Source: CAZLDI01 sp964558415 (lineage in GTDB: Bacteria; Chloroflexota; Dehalococcoidia; SM23-28-2; RBG-16-64-32). From it: a stretch of 64,000 nucleotides of DNA. A program made the translations under genes and the position numbers. The stretch lies in the NCBI GenBank assembly GCA_964558415.1, contig CAZLDI010000015.1, positions 1-64,000 of the forward strand, written 5' to 3'. The notes under the pieces are model-generated. The model did not search any database and was not told the origin of the DNA. It saw nothing but the letters and a program-made list of their open reading frames with translations. Below, in pieces: positions 25,250-33,118 of this stretch; the stretch's first letter is position 1; every line of letters begins with the position of its first letter.

Positions 25250-26000
25250 CGCGGACCTGCACATCCACACGTCCTTCAGCGACGGGACGGCCCCAGCGCG
25301 CAACGTACTTGACTGGGCACAAGAACGCACCGATCTGAATGTCATCGCGATCACGGACCACGACGACATCGCCGGATCCCTGCTGGCGCGCGAGGTCTGG
25401 GCGAAGGGAGATTACCGGTTCGACTTCGTGACCGGCGTGGAGATAACGACGATCGAGGGGCACCTGCTGGCGCTCTTCGTAGAAGAGCCGCTACCGAACC
25501 TGTGCCGTCTGGAGCAGGCGATGGAGGCGGTGCACAAGCAGGGAGGGATCTGCGTGGCGCCCCACCCGCTGAACTGGCTGACCCGGAGCCTGGGCCGACG
25601 CGAACTCAGGCGATTCCGCCTCGGGCGGGAGGATGGCCTGCGCTTACACGGGATCGAACTCGCCAACTGCTCGCCCGGCTCAGGACTGCGACGCCGTCAG
25701 GCAGCAGAGTTGAATGCCGTCGAACTGGGCCTGGCCGAGATCGGCGGCAGTGACGCCCACTTCCTGGACTTCATCGGCGGCGCATATACGGTCTTTCCGG
25801 GCACGACCGGCGCCGATTTGCGAACGGCGATCCTGCAGCGAACCACTGAGGCACGAACGGGTCCACGCCCAACACTGCGACAGATCGGAGTCCGCCGGCT
25901 GACCCATCAGACGTGGCGGGGCCTAATGACCACGCCTCGCCGCATGGGCTGGCGTCCGACCGCCATGAGCTTCGTCCGCCGCATCCTGAACGTACGATGA
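25242..26000 (+). CDS. PHP-domain phosphoesterase
   Basis: 252 residues. Metal-binding motifs of the PHP family are all present in order: DLHIHTSFSDGT, ITDHDD, GVEITT, APHPLN and GGSDAH. These bind two or three metal ions and hydrolyse phosphoesters. ATG 25242 is preferred (GAGGCGG 5 nt upstream) over one six codons earlier. It overlaps the acyltransferase by 8 nt and the glycosyltransferase by ATGA, so it belongs to the lipid operon. Removing phosphate from phosphatidylinositol phosphate would fill a gap in the pathway; that role is my inference. A nucleotide or oligonucleotide substrate is the alternative. Confidence 0.85.
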   Translation: MGNADLHIHTSFSDGTAPARNVLDWAQERTDLNVIAITDHDDIAGSLLAREVWAKGDYRFDFVTGVEITTIEGHLLALFVEEPLPNLCRLEQAMEAVHKQGGICVAPHPLNWLTRSLGRRELRRFRLGREDGLRLHGIELANCSPGSGLRRRQAAELNAVELGLAEIGGSDAHFLDFIGGAYTVFPGTTGADLRTAILQRTTEARTGPRPTLRQIGVRRLTHQTWRGLMTTPRRMGWRPTAMSFVRRILNVR

Positions 26001-27130
26001 AGATTGCGATCGTGTCGCCGTACGACTGGGCCGTGACGGGCGGCGTCAACCGGCACGTCGCCAACCTGGCAGACGTTTTCGCGCGCGGCGGTCAGGATGT
26101 GTGCATCGTCGCGCCCCATTCTCGGCCGAGTGCGAACGATCCCGAATATCTGACCGTCATCGCGGAGAGGACGTTCGGACTGCCGGCAACGGGATCGGTG
26201 GCGAATGTCTGCCTCTCGTACGACGTTGGGCCTCGCATCAAGAGACTGCTCGAACGGGAGCGCTTTGACGTGGTGCATGTCCACGAGCCGTTCATGCCGC
26301 TCGTGCCGTTTCAGTTCTTGCGCTATTCCCAGGCTACCAACATCGCGACCTTCCACGCAGCGCGGGAGGGGGGCAGCCGCCTCTACGCCTACTCCAAGTT
26401 CATCATCCGGCCCTGGTGGCGACACATCAATGGAAGGATAGCGGTCTCACGGCCGGCGCTGCGCATGATCGGGAAGCACTTCGCGGACCGCTACCGGATA
26501 ATCCCCAACGGGGTCGACTGTGACTTCTTCGCCAGGGCAAAGCCGATCAAGGGGCTTGCCGACGGCAAGCAGAACATCCTGTTCCTTGGTCGCCTGGAGA
26601 AGCGCAAGGGACTGCCTACCCTGCTGGAGGCGTTCGCCCTGCTGAAACGAGATATGCCGGCTACTCGCCTGATCGTTGTCGGCGGGGACGGCGGTCTGCG
26701 CGCCGGGGCGGAGGGGTTCGTAGAAAGCCGCGCCCTGACGGACGTTGTGTTCACCGGCTTCGTGTCGGAGGCGGAGAAGGCGCGCTACTTCAAGTCTGCG
26801 GATGTCTACTGCGCGCCAAACACCGGCGGCGAGAGTATGGGTATTATCCTGCTGGAGGCGATGGCCGCGGGGACGCCGATCGTCGCGTCACGCATCGAGG
26901 GGTTTGAAGAGGTGCTGGCGGACGGTGAGGAGGGTCTCTTTGCGCCCCCGCGGGACATCGCAGCGCTCAGCGAGGCGCTCAAGGCACTACTCGCGGACAA
27001 AGAGAGGAGGACGCTGATGAGCCAGACGGCAGCCGCCACCGCGCTTCAGTACGATTGGGGCACCGTGTCCGCAAGAATCCTCGCATACTACGAAGAGGCG
27101 ATGGCAGGAAAGACGACCCGGGGCGCGTGA
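25997..27130 (+). CDS. GT4 glycosyltransferase, PimA-like (phosphatidylinositol mannosyltransferase candidate)
   Basis: 377 residues, GT-B fold. The start MKIAIVSPYDWAVTGGVNRH is very like PimA, whose N terminus has the same Gly-Gly-Val sugar-acceptor loop. The NGVD and LGRLEKRKGL motifs and the donor-binding ESMGIILLEAMAAGTPIVAS near residue 280 are GT4 signatures. PimA transfers the first mannose from GDP-mannose to phosphatidylinositol at the membrane surface. The neighbouring acyltransferase and phosphatidyltransferase make this the best guess; another GDP- or UDP-sugar or lipid acceptor is possible. ATGA overlap with the PHP gene. Confidence 0.85.
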   Translation: MKIAIVSPYDWAVTGGVNRHVANLADVFARGGQDVCIVAPHSRPSANDPEYLTVIAERTFGLPATGSVANVCLSYDVGPRIKRLLERERFDVVHVHEPFMPLVPFQFLRYSQATNIATFHAAREGGSRLYAYSKFIIRPWWRHINGRIAVSRPALRMIGKHFADRYRIIPNGVDCDFFARAKPIKGLADGKQNILFLGRLEKRKGLPTLLEAFALLKRDMPATRLIVVGGDGGLRAGAEGFVESRALTDVVFTGFVSEAEKARYFKSADVYCAPNTGGESMGIILLEAMAAGTPIVASRIEGFEEVLADGEEGLFAPPRDIAALSEALKALLADKERRTLMSQTAAATALQYDWGTVSARILAYYEEAMAGKTTRGA

Positions 27131-27729
27131 TGCCATCTCTGCTCCCGCGTTCGGCGCCGAAGTGGCTTATCGACCCGATCGTCAACGTTCTCGCACAGGT
27201 TGGCGTGACGCCCAACATGCTGACCGCGGCGGGCGTAGGCGGAAACTGCGGCGCCGCAGTGCTCTGCGCCACCGGTCATTTCTGGCAGGCCGGCCTGGTG
27301 ATGACCGCATCCAGCGGTCTGGACATGCTGGACGGCTCTCTGGCGCGGGCGACCGGCCGCGCGACCGACTTCGGCTCGGTCTTCGACGCGGTGATGGACC
27401 GCGTCTCGGAGGCGGCAGTGCTTTTCGGGCTGCTGGTCTGGTTCAGCGACCGCGGCGAGCGCACGGAGGAGCTGCTGATCTTCGTAGCAGTGGTCGGCTC
27501 AATCCTCGTGAGTTACGTGCGGGCGAGAGCTGAGATCATCGGTCTCAAGATGCGGGAGGGTCTGTTCACCCGGGCGGAACGCGTGGTCCTGCTCGGAGCC
27601 GGCCTTATCGTCGAGCCCCTGATCGACCCGCTCACCGAGGTGCTGGCGGTGCTCGCCGCGTTCAGCGTCCTCACGGCGCTACAGCGCCTCTGGCAGGTGT
27701 GGCGCCAGACCCGGGTGAGCTCTCACTGA
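27130..27729 (+). CDS. pgsA: CDP-alcohol phosphatidyltransferase, phosphatidylinositol-phosphate synthase candidate
   Basis: 199 residues, several transmembrane helices. The CDP-alcohol motif is complete: LDGSLARATGRATDFG followed by SVFDAVMD, giving the D-G-x2-A-R-x8-G-x3-D-x3-D pattern that binds metal and CDP-diacylglycerol. In Actinobacteria the matching gene in a pgsA-patA-pimA cluster makes phosphatidylinositol phosphate from inositol-3-phosphate, whose synthase gene diverges from this operon. Phosphatidylglycerophosphate synthase is the alternative. Its ATG shares one base with the preceding TGA. Confidence 0.85.
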   Translation: MPSLLPRSAPKWLIDPIVNVLAQVGVTPNMLTAAGVGGNCGAAVLCATGHFWQAGLVMTASSGLDMLDGSLARATGRATDFGSVFDAVMDRVSEAAVLFGLLVWFSDRGERTEELLIFVAVVGSILVSYVRARAEIIGLKMREGLFTRAERVVLLGAGLIVEPLIDPLTEVLAVLAAFSVLTALQRLWQVWRQTRVSSH

Positions 27730-27730
27730 A

Positions 27731-29038
27731 TCAGCGCACCTTGCGTGATAGCGCGACCCCGGCGAATCCTATCGCGCCAGCAAGCGCGAGAAACCCGACG
27801 ATAACCCCTATGATGACGCCCACGGAGGTCCCGCCGCCGTCTTGGGTCCGGCCGTTGGCGGAAGGTGCACCTGTGTCCAGCGGTTCGTCCTGCGGTGGGG
27901 CGGTTGGCTCGGGCGTCTCACGCGGCGGCAGGCCGTGGCTCTCCCGCCACTCCGCATCCAGCCCGTCCTGGTCAAAGCCGTAGGCGGCCTCCAGCGCCCT
28001 GTCAATGCGCTTGCCGGACTTGATCTCAGCGAAGAGCGCTGCGAACTTCTCGGGCCCGTACTCGTCGTTGAGGAACTTCACGAGGCTCCAGGACTCCCCG
28101 TAAAACAGGCCGACGGCGTCCGGATCGCCCTGGTACGACGTGATCTGGCGCACCGTGAAGACGTTCCCCCGCCTGATGGCGTTATTCACCGCATCCTCAA
28201 AGTCGCCGACAGACTCCTGACCGTACATCGCTGTCCCTTCATTCAGCCACGCCGGCAGCGTGCCGAAGGCGCTTTCACCGGCGACTGCCGTCACGACGTG
28301 CGTCAACTCGTGCCGGAGTGTGTCGAGGTCCGTCGTGCCCAGCACGACCACCGTGTCCGAGGCGACCCTGACGCCCAGCGTTCTAGTTCGCGACTCATAC
28401 GTCTCGCTCCGACGCTGCAAGGCCGGGCGCATGTCCTCGGCGGAATCGTAAAGCCAGACCTTCACGGGAAAGTCGATTGTCGCGCCGAGCAGTTCGGACA
28501 TCGAGCTCAGCGTCTGTTTCGCCGTGTTCAGCATCGCCCGCGCCTGATTCTCGGACGCTGAATAGTGATAAACGGTGACTCCGGCCTCCTCAAGCGGCGT
28601 CCAGTCGAAGCGGACGTCATCGTAGAAATAGCTGGCGGTGTCGGTGCGGCTCTCGTCACCGTCGGCGTCCGTGACCTGCCAGTAGTACTCGATGATGGTA
28701 CCGGGCGGGAGATAGATGTCGATCGAGTACGAGAACTCAACGGACCGCGCGGGCTCGAATTGCAGGCGACCAATCGCGGCGAAGCCGTCCGGCAGGATCT
28801 TGTAGCGGAGCCGGATGGTCTCGATGGGCGAGTCACTTTCAGCGGAGAGCCTGAACGTCACGCCGTTCGGAAACTCGTTGGTTATCTCGCCGTCCGTGAC
28901 AGTGGGAGCGGATTGAGCGCCGGCCGAGGCGGGCAGCAGAAGTAGAACGATGAGGGAGAGCACTAGCAGGCCGAGTAGCCTGCTACTCACCCAGTGTCGC
29001 CTTCTGGTAGGCGCGCAGCGCCCCGTCCAGATCGCCAT
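27731..29038 (-). CDS. Membrane-anchored gluzincin metallopeptidase (peptidase MA-like)
   Basis: 435 residues. An N-terminal signal or anchor (LLGLLVLSLIVLLLLPASAGA) leads to a beta-rich extracellular part, then RHELTHVVT with the HExxH zinc motif and PAWLNEGTAMYG with the downstream Glu, as in MA-clan peptidases. A Pro/Thr-rich linker and a second membrane helix close the protein, leaving a short basic tail (SRKVR) inside. ATG 29038 with AAGGAG 6 nt upstream was chosen; it lies inside the end of prfB, giving a 56-nt overlap. Substrate unknown; cell-envelope proteolysis is likely. Confidence 0.8.
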   Translation of the reverse strand: MAIWTGRCAPTRRRHWVSSRLLGLLVLSLIVLLLLPASAGAQSAPTVTDGEITNEFPNGVTFRLSAESDSPIETIRLRYKILPDGFAAIGRLQFEPARSVEFSYSIDIYLPPGTIIEYYWQVTDADGDESRTDTASYFYDDVRFDWTPLEEAGVTVYHYSASENQARAMLNTAKQTLSSMSELLGATIDFPVKVWLYDSAEDMRPALQRRSETYESRTRTLGVRVASDTVVVLGTTDLDTLRHELTHVVTAVAGESAFGTLPAWLNEGTAMYGQESVGDFEDAVNNAIRRGNVFTVRQITSYQGDPDAVGLFYGESWSLVKFLNDEYGPEKFAALFAEIKSGKRIDRALEAAYGFDQDGLDAEWRESHGLPPRETPEPTAPPQDEPLDTGAPSANGRTQDGGGTSVGVIIGVIVGFLALAGAIGFAGVALSRKVR

Positions 29039-30063
29039 CAAGCACTCCTTCGGCGTCGCTCGTCTCATACCCCGTGCGGTGGTCCTTCACCATCTTATAC
29101 GGGTGCAGGACGTAGGAGCGGATCTGGTTGCCCCAGCCCGCCGAGACGTGCTCTCCCTTCAGCTTCGCGCGCTCTTCTTCCTGCCGCTCCAGTTCCTTCT
29201 CCAGAAGGCGCGCCTCCAGGACCTTGAGGGCGGACTCTTTGTTACGCCCCTGCGAGCGCTCGTTCTGGCAGACGACCGACATACCGCTGGGGATGTGCGT
29301 GATGCGCACAGCCGTGGCGTTCTTCTGGACGTTCTGGCCACCATGGCCGCTGGCCCGAAACACGTCGATGCGCAGGTCGTCCGGGTTCAACTCCACCTCG
29401 GCCGCGTTCTCGACTTCCGGCATGACCTCCGCGAGGGCGAACGACGTGTGGCGTGATTTCGAAGAATCAAACGGCGAGATGCGGACCAGGCGGTGCACAC
29501 CGCGCTCGGCGCGAAGATAGCCGTAGGCGTTGCGGCCGGAGACTTCCACAGTCGCGCTCTTGATGCCCGCCTCTTCGCCCTGCATCAGGTCCAGCACGTT
29601 CGTCGCGTATCCCCGCTTGTCGGCCCAGCGCAGGTACATGCGGAGGAGCATTTCGGCCCAGTCCTGGGAATCCGTGCCGCCGGCGCCGGCGTGGATCGCA
29701 AGGATCGCGTCGCGGCGGTCGTATTCGCCCGAGAGCGCGAGCGACAGCTCCATCTCCTCGAGTTCAACCGCCAGTTTCGCCACGTCCGCGGCGACAGCCT
29801 GCGCCAGCTCCCCATCGGACTCGTTGGCCGCCAGCTCGAGTAGTTGCTTTAGCTCCGTCGACTGCGTTTCCGCTCCTCGCCAGGCGTCCACCTGCTCGCG
29901 CAGGTCGGCGATGCGGCGCATTACCTTCCGTGCGGTCAGCGAGTTGTCCCAGAACCCCGGCTGCGCGGACTGTTCCCCGAGCCGGGTGATCTCTTTCTCC
30001 AGACCGGGGACGTCAAAGACGGCGGAGGACGTGCGCGATGCGCTCCCGAACGTCGGTCAACAT
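28983..30063 (-). CDS. prfB: Peptide chain release factor 2, with programmed +1 frameshift
   Basis: 359 residues after frameshifting. It recognises UGA and UAA stop codons (SPF tripeptide in RISPFDSSKSRH) and triggers peptide release with GGQ (GHGGQNVQ). Translation starts at ATG 30063 (AGGAGA 8-9 nt upstream), reads 16 codons and meets an in-frame TGA at 30015-30013 in the classic CTT TGA C context; moving +1 to GAC at 30014 continues the remaining 343 residues (DVPGLEKEI...). Low RF2 favours the shift, a known autoregulatory loop. The Shine-Dalgarno-like stimulator AGGGGG found before the site in E. coli is absent. Annotated as a single frame starting at 29921, it would lose the N-terminal 47 residues. 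Confidence 0.93.
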
Positions 30064-30156
30064 ATTCTCAGTCTCCTGCACGCATCTGCCTCCGCTCACA
30101 CCAGTATACAAGGTGACGTTGACGTACTTTCGCGAAGAGGTGTGGGCTGTGGACTT

Positions 30157-30175
30157 GGCCCAAGGCCCTTGGGCC
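30157..30175. terminator. Strong hairpin between the HEPN gene and prfB
   Basis: Perfect 19-nt palindrome GGCCCAAGG-C-CCTTGGGCC just downstream of the HEPN gene stop. It would stop or stabilise that transcript in the minus direction. No T tract follows on either strand, so intrinsic termination is uncertain. Confidence 0.45.
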
Positions 30176-30198
30176 GAGTTGCCGAGTTCCCGGACTGA

Positions 30199-31581
30199 CT
30201 ATGATCCGACCTGGTCTCCGAACAAGAGGTCGTCCCAATAGTCGTGGGTCGCGAAGTCGGGGCGCGCGCCGTACTCCTCCACTGCCCTCCGGAAACAATC
30301 TCTCATCAGCTGTCCAAGATCGTTGACGAACTGGGATAAAGAGACGTTCCGCTGTCCTGGCACTGAGACTTCTTGTGGGGCATTCCCTCCATGTGCGATC
30401 TCGCTCCGAAGGTCGTATGCCCGCTTCATGAACTTAAATGTGGCGCGGCGAGGCCGACCGATCGAGTTGAGAAACGCGCTTGCCCGCAATGCAAGTCGGA
30501 AACGCAGTTCTCCTCGATCCCCCGGGTCACCCGAGTCCCGAAGGAAAAGAGCTTCGGCGGCGATTACGTGGTCCACGATGGAGTCTTCCAGCGAGAGGCG
30601 CTCCATTGCCCTGTTGAACCGCCGTATGCAAATCGGCGGGAGCGATGGAGCCCGTTGATCCCGCATTGTGCGCCAGATTTCGCTGATCGTCGTAGCAGTC
30701 GCTTCATCGATTTCATAATTCGTATGGACGAATTGGTGGGTTGGCCTAGTGTTCGAGGCTTGCGACACTCCCCTGTGCCCACGTTGAACATAAACGGATC
30801 CTCTGGTAGAGATAAATTCTGGCCCGGCTAACCGTAGAACGAACAGGACATCTTCAACCAGCTCTTGAAAGCGCAAGTATGATCTTTCGCCGAATCGATG
30901 CGGTGAGGCGAGAACAATTTGACTATCGTCCCGACCGGCGTCATCTCCCGGAGTTCTGATGACAGCCGCCGTCCTCGTGGCGATCCGCACTCCCACACAT
31001 TCATCAGCGCTAAGTATGGTCAGAGACGGAAACAGGGGAGCAAGAATACCCGACATAGCGCACGTGTTGATTTCGTCGTCTGTCAGAACGTCGATCTGTA
31101 GCCCTTCTTCAATCTCAAGCGGGAACAGCGCGCTCTTTAGTCCGGGGAGTGGAATCAGAACGTAGGACAGTCTCTCCGTAGCCCTAACATAATCACGAAG
31201 AGTCGCCACTTCCTGCTTGATGGCATCCTCGTTGATCGCACTGGGCGAATCTTCCCGTACCAACAACTGGAGAGCCCGATTGATCACTGAAGACTCATCG
31301 AAACGCGTCGCGCCCATCGAATCGCCGACCAATTTGCCGATCAAGGGCCCGAAATCAGGATCGTCCCTTACCGCCCGGCACGCTCGCTTGTAACCGGGCG
31401 CATCAAAGTTGGGCATCAAGCCTCGGCGCGCTACGAACTTTCGTCTAGCAACTCCGTCCTCTCCACGTTGCCACGACTCATCCGCGAATTCGTACGTTTT
31501 CGCGCGGCCAGCGACCAGATCTGCGAACACCTCTCTAGCGTAACTTACGATCGCTTCTGTGCAATCCTTGACCCGTTTCAT
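30199..31581 (-). CDS. HEPN-domain protein, ApeA-like; candidate defence gene
   Basis: 460 residues. The C-terminal ~150 residues match the Apea-like HEPN pattern: FNRAMERLSLEDSIVDHVIA, AEALFLRD, then ELRFRLALRASAFL and YDLRSEIAHGG, whose RSEIAH is the Rx4-6H ribonuclease motif. The N-terminal ~300 residues are not recognised; in ApeA-type proteins such a part senses infection. HEPN proteins commonly act as RNA-cutting effectors. The gene is of lower GC than its neighbours and stands alone between prfB and an enoyl-CoA hydratase gene, suggesting acquisition. TAGAAT ends 7 nt before the ATG and no ribosome-binding site is seen, so the mRNA may be leaderless. Confidence 0.7.
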   Translation of the reverse strand: MKRVKDCTEAIVSYAREVFADLVAGRAKTYEFADESWQRGEDGVARRKFVARRGLMPNFDAPGYKRACRAVRDDPDFGPLIGKLVGDSMGATRFDESSVINRALQLLVREDSPSAINEDAIKQEVATLRDYVRATERLSYVLIPLPGLKSALFPLEIEEGLQIDVLTDDEINTCAMSGILAPLFPSLTILSADECVGVRIATRTAAVIRTPGDDAGRDDSQIVLASPHRFGERSYLRFQELVEDVLFVLRLAGPEFISTRGSVYVQRGHRGVSQASNTRPTHQFVHTNYEIDEATATTISEIWRTMRDQRAPSLPPICIRRFNRAMERLSLEDSIVDHVIAAEALFLRDSGDPGDRGELRFRLALRASAFLNSIGRPRRATFKFMKRAYDLRSEIAHGGNAPQEVSVPGQRNVSLSQFVNDLGQLMRDCFRRAVEEYGARPDFATHDYWDDLLFGDQVGS

Positions 31582-31588
31582 GACGCCA

Positions 31589-31594
31589 ATTCTA
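31589..31594 (-). promoter_or_regulatory. -10 box placing transcription start at the HEPN start codon
   Basis: TAGAAT on the minus strand, 7 nt before the ATG at 31581. The -35 region is not recognisable. Confidence 0.4.
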
Positions 31595-31794
31595 TCCCAG
31601 CTGGCACTCTCCTCCGAGTCCGCAATAGGCGAATAGCGCCAGGCCGATTGCGACTAATCTGCCCGGCCAAAGGCCCCGATCTGGATGGCGAATGAAGGCT
31701 TCATCATCGTTTAATGTACGAGGCTCCGATACCCGTGTATTCTCAACCCGGTCACATCACTACGGCCACTTGGCAATGTCTCAAGGAGGACAGC

Positions 31795-32655
31795 ATGACG
31801 CTCGAGACTATCGACTACAGCACGGACGGCGCGATCGCCCGCCTCACCCTCAACCGGCCGGAGCGGCTGAACGCGATTAACGCACAGATGACGGCTGACC
31901 TGCGCGACGCCGTCATAGCCGCAAACGAAGATCCCACGGTCCGCGTATTGATACTGAGCGGCGCAGGACGCGCGTTTTGCGCGGGATACGACCTGGACTG
32001 GGGGACGAAGGCCGAAGACGCGACACAGCGGTCGCTGGCGGGCAACTGGGACCCTGTGCGTGACTACCAGGGCATGTCGCGCAACGTCCGCGCCTTCATG
32101 TCGCTCTGGGAGAGTCCTAAGCCGGTGATAGCGCAGGTGCACGGCTGGTGCGTGGGCGGCGGAACGGACATGGCACTCTGCTCCGACCTGATCTTCATGG
32201 CGGAGGACGCGCGGATCGGCTACCCACCCGCGCGGGTCTGGGGAGAGCCTACGACTGTGATGTGGGTCTACCGGCTTCCCCTGGAGCACGCGAAGCGCCT
32301 GATGCTGTCCGGAGAATCGCTCACCGGTGCTGAGGCCGAAAGGCTGGGCTTGGCCTCGAAGGCGCTGCCCGCGAGCGAGCTGGCCGGCGCGGCGGAAGGG
32401 TTCGCGCGCAAGCTGGCCACGGTTCCGGCCAACCAGTTGGCGATGAGCAAGCTGCTGGTGAACCAGGCCTACGAGAACATGGGGCTGCGCTCCAGCCAGA
32501 CGCTCGGCACTGTGTTCGACGGGATCGCCCGCCACACGCCTGAGGGCGTGGCCTGGCGTGATCTGGCGATGAAGGAGGGATTCCGGGAGGCAGTGCGCAG
32601 ACGGGACGCGCCCTGGGGCGACTACGGGGAGCGGCGGAGAGAACCTGGAACGTAG
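31795..32655 (+). CDS. Enoyl-CoA hydratase/isomerase (crotonase) family protein
   Basis: 286 residues. Crotonase fold with both oxyanion-hole segments, SGAGRAFCAGYDLD and HGWCVGGGTDMALCSDL. The first hydratase glutamate position is Asp here (GGTDMAL, usually GGxELAL), and the second (usually PExxxG) reads YPPARVWG without Glu. It may therefore be a family member with another reaction (isomerase, hydrolase or lyase) rather than a fatty-acid hydratase. ATG 31795 has AGGAGG 5 nt upstream; an upstream in-frame ATG is ignored. It stands alone on the plus strand. Confidence 0.82.
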   Translation: MTLETIDYSTDGAIARLTLNRPERLNAINAQMTADLRDAVIAANEDPTVRVLILSGAGRAFCAGYDLDWGTKAEDATQRSLAGNWDPVRDYQGMSRNVRAFMSLWESPKPVIAQVHGWCVGGGTDMALCSDLIFMAEDARIGYPPARVWGEPTTVMWVYRLPLEHAKRLMLSGESLTGAEAERLGLASKALPASELAGAAEGFARKLATVPANQLAMSKLLVNQAYENMGLRSSQTLGTVFDGIARHTPEGVAWRDLAMKEGFREAVRRRDAPWGDYGERRREPGT

Positions 32656-32680
32656 AACGGAGCGCGCACCCGCAGCGCCC

Positions 32681-33118
32681 CTACGCTGAGACGATGCGAA
32701 ATACCGGGTGGTTGGGAGCGACGCGCTCGAACTCCTCGATGGGTGCGTCGGGCTCGATTCCAAAGTGCGACTTCGTGGCCGCCGCGTTGCCGGCGAGGTA
32801 GGTCTTGATGATCGCGGCTGTCTCGTTCGGTGGCAGCTCCTCCAGCCGCACTTGCTCACGCTTTCCGTGACGGATCGTGGCCGCGCCTCCGGCGGCGCGC
32901 ACGTTCCGCACCCACTCAGTGGTCCCTCGCGGCGCGACGAGGTAGCGCTGGCCCTCCTGCTCCGCCCAGTTGACGACGGTCGAGCGCGTCCGGCCGGAGC
33001 GCCGCCCCTGCGCCTCCAGCGTGATCATGTGCTTCGGCGTCATGCCCATTGAGGCCAGCCAGCCAATGACGCTGTTCATCAGCCTCGTGACACCGGACGG
33101 TTTGGCGTAGAACGTCAT
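32681..33118 (-). CDS. Deazaflavin (F420)-dependent nitroreductase family protein (DDN-like)
   Basis: 145 residues, a split-barrel protein. GRRSGRTRSTVVNW and RYLVAPRGTTEWVRNVRA are family motifs of the DDN/DUF385 group, which uses reduced coenzyme F420 to reduce quinones or nitro compounds at the membrane. This suggests that the organism makes F420. The ATG overlaps the recJ stop as ATGA (33118-33115), so it is co-translated with recJ, a functionally unrelated neighbour. Confidence 0.82.
   Translation of the reverse strand: MTFYAKPSGVTRLMNSVIGWLASMGMTPKHMITLEAQGRRSGRTRSTVVNWAEQEGQRYLVAPRGTTEWVRNVRAAGGAATIRHGKREQVRLEELPPNETAAIIKTYLAGNAAATKSHFGIEPDAPIEEFERVAPNHPVFRIVSA

Noticed and set aside
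28983..29921. prfB as a complete single-frame gene starting at 29921
   Set aside because: This would lack the conserved N-terminal residues, which are present upstream in frame back to a TGA with the classic frameshift context and a proper ribosome-binding site before ATG 30063.
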